Below are positions 62,232 through 64,000 of a stretch of 64,000 nt of DNA, piece after piece. A program made the position numbers and the translations under genes. The stretch spans positions 1,736,001 to 1,800,000 of the forward strand of contig NZ_CP104285.1 in assembly GCF_025244905.1 (NCBI RefSeq). Reading direction: 5' to 3'. The notes below the pieces were generated by a model that was not told the origin of the DNA, ran no database searches, and saw only the letters and a program-made list of their open reading frames with translations. The first letter of the stretch is position 1. The number at the start of each line of letters is the position of its first letter. Source of the DNA: Enterobacter mori. Its GTDB lineage: Bacteria > Pseudomonadota > Gammaproteobacteria > Enterobacterales > Enterobacteriaceae.

Positions 62232-62747
62232 TTATTTTTGCTTTGTCTTCTGCTTTTCCCGAATCAAGGCCTGAAGCTTTTTTAGGTAGGCATTTTCCGC
62301 CCTCAAGTATTCAAGCTCTTCTTCAACGCTCTGAAACGCTGGAGGGGAATTTTTAAGTTTTTTATCTGACGTTTCGTTCTTACCAGACTTCACCGGACGC
62401 CCTCTGGGTTTATCTTGTAAGGCAATAACACCGCCTTCACGGTAAAGGCGCTCCCACTTGCTGACAGTATAAGCGGTTGCGATGCAAAACTCCGCCGCAG
62501 CTTTCCGGGATGACTTGTTATGTTGCTGCATCCAGAGCACAACAGACTCTTTGAACTCAGCAGAGTAAGCTCTGGTAGGAATGGAAAAACCGTTCACCCC
62601 GTTCACTTTCCAGTGTTCAGTCCAGCGTCTGACCGCTCCGTGATCGACGCCGAACAGCCTGGCCGTTTTCTTTGCACCGTCACCACTGTTCAGATAGTGG
62701 AGAACAACTTGTTGCTTGAATTCAGATGAATATTTTTTTCTGCCCAT
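62232..62747 (-). CDS. IS150-group transposase OrfA (helix-turn-helix)
   Basis: 171 residues with two helix-turn-helix segments (SSEFKQQVVLHYLNSGDGAKKTARLFGVDHGAVRRW and AEFKESVVLWMQQHNKSSRKAAAEF), then a coiled coil (SVEEELEYLRAENAYLKKLQAL). The A AAA AAG heptamer within AYLKKLQ shifts a fraction of ribosomes to the OrfB frame. OrfA binds the ends; OrfAB is the transposase. Confidence 0.93.
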   Translation of the reverse strand: MGRKKYSSEFKQQVVLHYLNSGDGAKKTARLFGVDHGAVRRWTEHWKVNGVNGFSIPTRAYSAEFKESVVLWMQQHNKSSRKAAAEFCIATAYTVSKWERLYREGGVIALQDKPRGRPVKSGKNETSDKKLKNSPPAFQSVEEELEYLRAENAYLKKLQALIREKQKTKQK

Positions 62748-62866
62748 TGAAACGCAAAACCCCTAATCGTTGGATGTCCAACTTTCGGGGTTCACTTCAT
62801 ACGGGCGGCCTTTTTTATTTCCCCTCAAACATTCTGAGAGGATCAATAGCAATAAGAGGGGGCTGA

Positions 62867-63271
62867 ATGTCCGCAGAACCAATAACTGCAACGATAACGG
62901 CGGGCGTGGCTGCTGGTACAACCGGAATCACCTTCGCCACGCTTTTTCCAGAGGCTACGCCAGCAGTGATGGTCTGCTCCCTCGCAGGGGCTGCGCTATA
63001 TATCCTCAGCTCTGAGGACCACAAAATCTGGAAGCAGATTCTTTTTGCGCTCATTTCGTTTATCGGTGGCATTTACTGTGCCGGTACTGCTTCAGAAATT
63101 ATCGCCGCCCTTATCAACGCCGGCCTGAATCAGCTTAGCCCGCCAGTCACTATCAAGGTTTCGCCAGCGATTGGCGCACTGGCGGCTTCAACGGTTTCCG
63201 TGACAATTCTGCTGCGCATTCTTGCCCGCTCAAAAACAGGCAATCTGCCCGGCGTGAAGGGGGAAGAATGA
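62867..63271 (+). CDS. Phage holin or holin-like membrane protein
   Basis: 134 residues with about three hydrophobic segments (TGITFATLFPEATPAVMVCSLAGAALYIL, ILFALISFIGGIYCAG, and IGALAASTVSVTILLRILA). It sits first in the lysis block, followed by a second membrane protein and an endolysin, with AGAGGGGG upstream of the ATG. Holins make the hole through which the endolysin passes. Family assignment rests on topology and position. Confidence 0.75.
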   Translation: MSAEPITATITAGVAAGTTGITFATLFPEATPAVMVCSLAGAALYILSSEDHKIWKQILFALISFIGGIYCAGTASEIIAALINAGLNQLSPPVTIKVSPAIGALAASTVSVTILLRILARSKTGNLPGVKGEE

Positions 63272-63564
63272 CGTGGCTGCTGCTGAACTTTCCATGGCTG
63301 TTGCTTCACCTTAATGCACTGGCCTGCATCATGATTTCGTTCCGCCTGATGTTTTTCCGTAAGCGCAGTATGCGGCGCCGCCGGGTAATGGAGTTTCTGG
63401 CGTATGGGCTGATTCTGGCTCCTGCATACACGGCTTTCCGCATCTGGCACGGCGATTATGTGCAGGTCGATTACGGTGAAATCCTCATTAATCTTGTTGT
63501 CTGCGTGGCTGTCTGGCGTGCGGGCGGCAATATCGCTCGCATTACGGGAGAGAGCACAACGTGA
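63268..63564 (+). CDS. Second lysis membrane protein (holin 3-7 family type)
   Basis: 98 residues with three hydrophobic segments (WLLLNFPWLLLHLNALACIMISF, EFLAYGLILAPAYTAF, EILINLVVCVAVW) and a basic patch (RKRSMRRRRVM). Such 3TM proteins (Phage_holin_3_7-like) occur beside the main holin in Gifsy-type phages. It overlaps both neighbours by 4 nt. Confidence 0.75.
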   Translation: MTWLLLNFPWLLLHLNALACIMISFRLMFFRKRSMRRRRVMEFLAYGLILAPAYTAFRIWHGDYVQVDYGEILINLVVCVAVWRAGGNIARITGESTT

Positions 63565-64000
63565 ACCAAACACAATTTCAAAAGGCGGCAGGTATCAGCG
63601 CCGGGCTAGCCGTGCGCTGGTTTCATTACATCGATGCTGCAATGAAAGAATTCGGCATTACCGCACCGCTTGACCAGGCCATGTTCATCGCACAGATAGG
63701 GCATGAGTCCGGAGGGTTCACCCAGTTGGTGGAAAACCTGAACTATGCGGCGGAAAAACTGGTTCCGACGTTCGGCAGCCACCGCATTACCCCCCAGCAG
63801 GCCGCCGCACTCGGCAGAACGGCAACTCAACCGGCCAACCAGAAAGCGATCGCCAATCTGGTTTACGGCGGTGAGTGGGGTAAAAAAAACCTGGGCAACC
63901 AGACCGCTGGTGATGGCTGGAAATATCGCGGACAGGGACTAAAGCAAATCACCGGTCTGAACAACTATCGCAGCTGCGGCCAGTCGCTAAAGCTTGACTT
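63561..64000 (+). CDS. Glycoside hydrolase family 19 endolysin, 3' end cut by window
   Basis: The start is GTG at 63561 (NQTQFQKAAGISAGLAVRW), overlapping the previous stop. AMFIAQIGHESGGFTQLVENLNYAAEKL carries the GH19 catalytic Glu, and GWKYRGQGLKQITGLNNY the second conserved motif. Phage members of this family degrade peptidoglycan at lysis. About 146 codons are inside the window; the rest lies beyond. Confidence 0.92.
   Translation, partial: MNQTQFQKAAGISAGLAVRWFHYIDAAMKEFGITAPLDQAMFIAQIGHESGGFTQLVENLNYAAEKLVPTFGSHRITPQQAAALGRTATQPANQKAIANLVYGGEWGKKNLGNQTAGDGWKYRGQGLKQITGLNNYRSCGQSLKLD

Larger units (their letters stand above)
61360..62799 (-). mobile_element. IS3-family element, IS150 group, complete (1440 bp)
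   Basis: Ends are TGAAGTGAACCCC-N6-TGGACA at 61360 and its inverted copy ending at 62799. TACG flanks both sides (61356-61359 and 62800-62803) as a 4-bp target duplication. Two overlapping frames, orfA and orfB, are joined by an A6G slippery site (62277-62283, minus strand) for -1 frameshifting. Intact ends, duplication and frames suggest a recent insertion. Confidence 0.93.
61352..62814 (+). terminator. Intrinsic terminator interrupted by an IS element
   Basis: Removing the IS and one TACG copy joins GGCTGCC (61349-61355) to TACG and GGGCGGCC (62803-62810), followed by TTTTTT. This would form an 8-bp stem (one G-T pair) with a TACG loop. The IS lies precisely in the loop, so the two arms are now 1.4 kb apart and the terminator is presumably dead. 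Confidence 0.75.
48100..64000. mobile_element. Lambdoid (Gifsy-like) prophage, left part
   Basis: From int to endolysin the order int-xis-recE-like-repressor-cro-O-dnaC-rusA-Q-holin-lysin is that of lambdoid/Gifsy-type prophages. The left end lies between the phoP promoter and the int stop; the exact core cannot be fixed without the right end, which is outside the window. Genes left of 53715 run leftward from PL, and those right of it run rightward from PR, except for a reversed AT-rich cassette at 59.7-61.2 kb. An IS element is inserted at 61360-62799. Confidence 0.95.

Overview
The window is a chromosomal segment of an Enterobacteriaceae species. Gene order from rne to phoP follows the E. 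coli K-12 chromosome around 24-25 min. Protein similarity is very high, but the REP-type repeats, shorter PlsX tail and other details differ from E. coli. Enterobacter or a close relative is my best guess, from memory of these families rather than a search.

Layout. 1-3007 is most of rne (minus strand, C-terminus cut by the window edge), with its long 5' leader. 3580-15947 carries rluC, yceF, and the yceD-rpmF-plsX-fabH-fabD-fabG-acpP-fabF-pabC-mltG-tmk-holB-ycfH cluster, which joins a ribosomal protein, fatty acid and phospholipid synthesis, cell wall trimming and DNA replication. 16092-20041 holds the glucose transporter ptsG with its CRP/Mlc/SgrS control sites, and the siderophore receptor fhuE. 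20390-24202 is hinT-ycfL-lpoB-thiK-nagZ-ycfP, rich in cell wall functions. Then come ndh (perfect FNR box), ycfJ, comR/bhsA, ldtC, mfd, ycfT, the lolCDE lipoprotein exporter, nagK, cobB, the potABCD polyamine importer, pepT, a REP-associated transposase gene (RAYT) between REP pairs, roxA, and the phoPQ two-component system.

From about 48.1 kb to the end is the left part of a lambdoid (Gifsy-like) prophage, inserted just upstream of phoP. Reading leftward from the immunity region are tiny ORFs, a strongly structured segment, small phage genes, a RecE-like protein without a nuclease domain, a DUF4060 gene, xis and int. The immunity region has a repressor that lacks a self-cleavage domain, a Cro/YdaS-like regulator and palindromic operators on both sides. 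Rightward are a YdaT/CII-like gene, an O-like initiator with five iterons inside it, a DnaC-like loader, small accessory genes, a LexA-controlled gene for a UmuD'-like protein that starts exactly at the UmuD cleavage point, a Ref-like nuclease, RusA, antiterminator Q, then holin genes and a GH19 endolysin (cut by the window end).

Between Q and the lysis genes, the position where Stx genes sit in Shiga-toxin phages, lies an AT-rich, opposite-strand two-gene cassette. Its main gene encodes a large protein whose N-terminus looks like a proteasome beta subunit/HslV (Thr1, Asp17, Lys). Beside it is a complete IS150-group IS3-family element (1440 bp, TACG target duplication), inserted exactly in the tetraloop of an intrinsic terminator. 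The most interesting signals are this proteasome-like cassette, the LexA-controlled UmuD'-like gene combined with a non-cleavable repressor, and the prophage junction at the phoP promoter.
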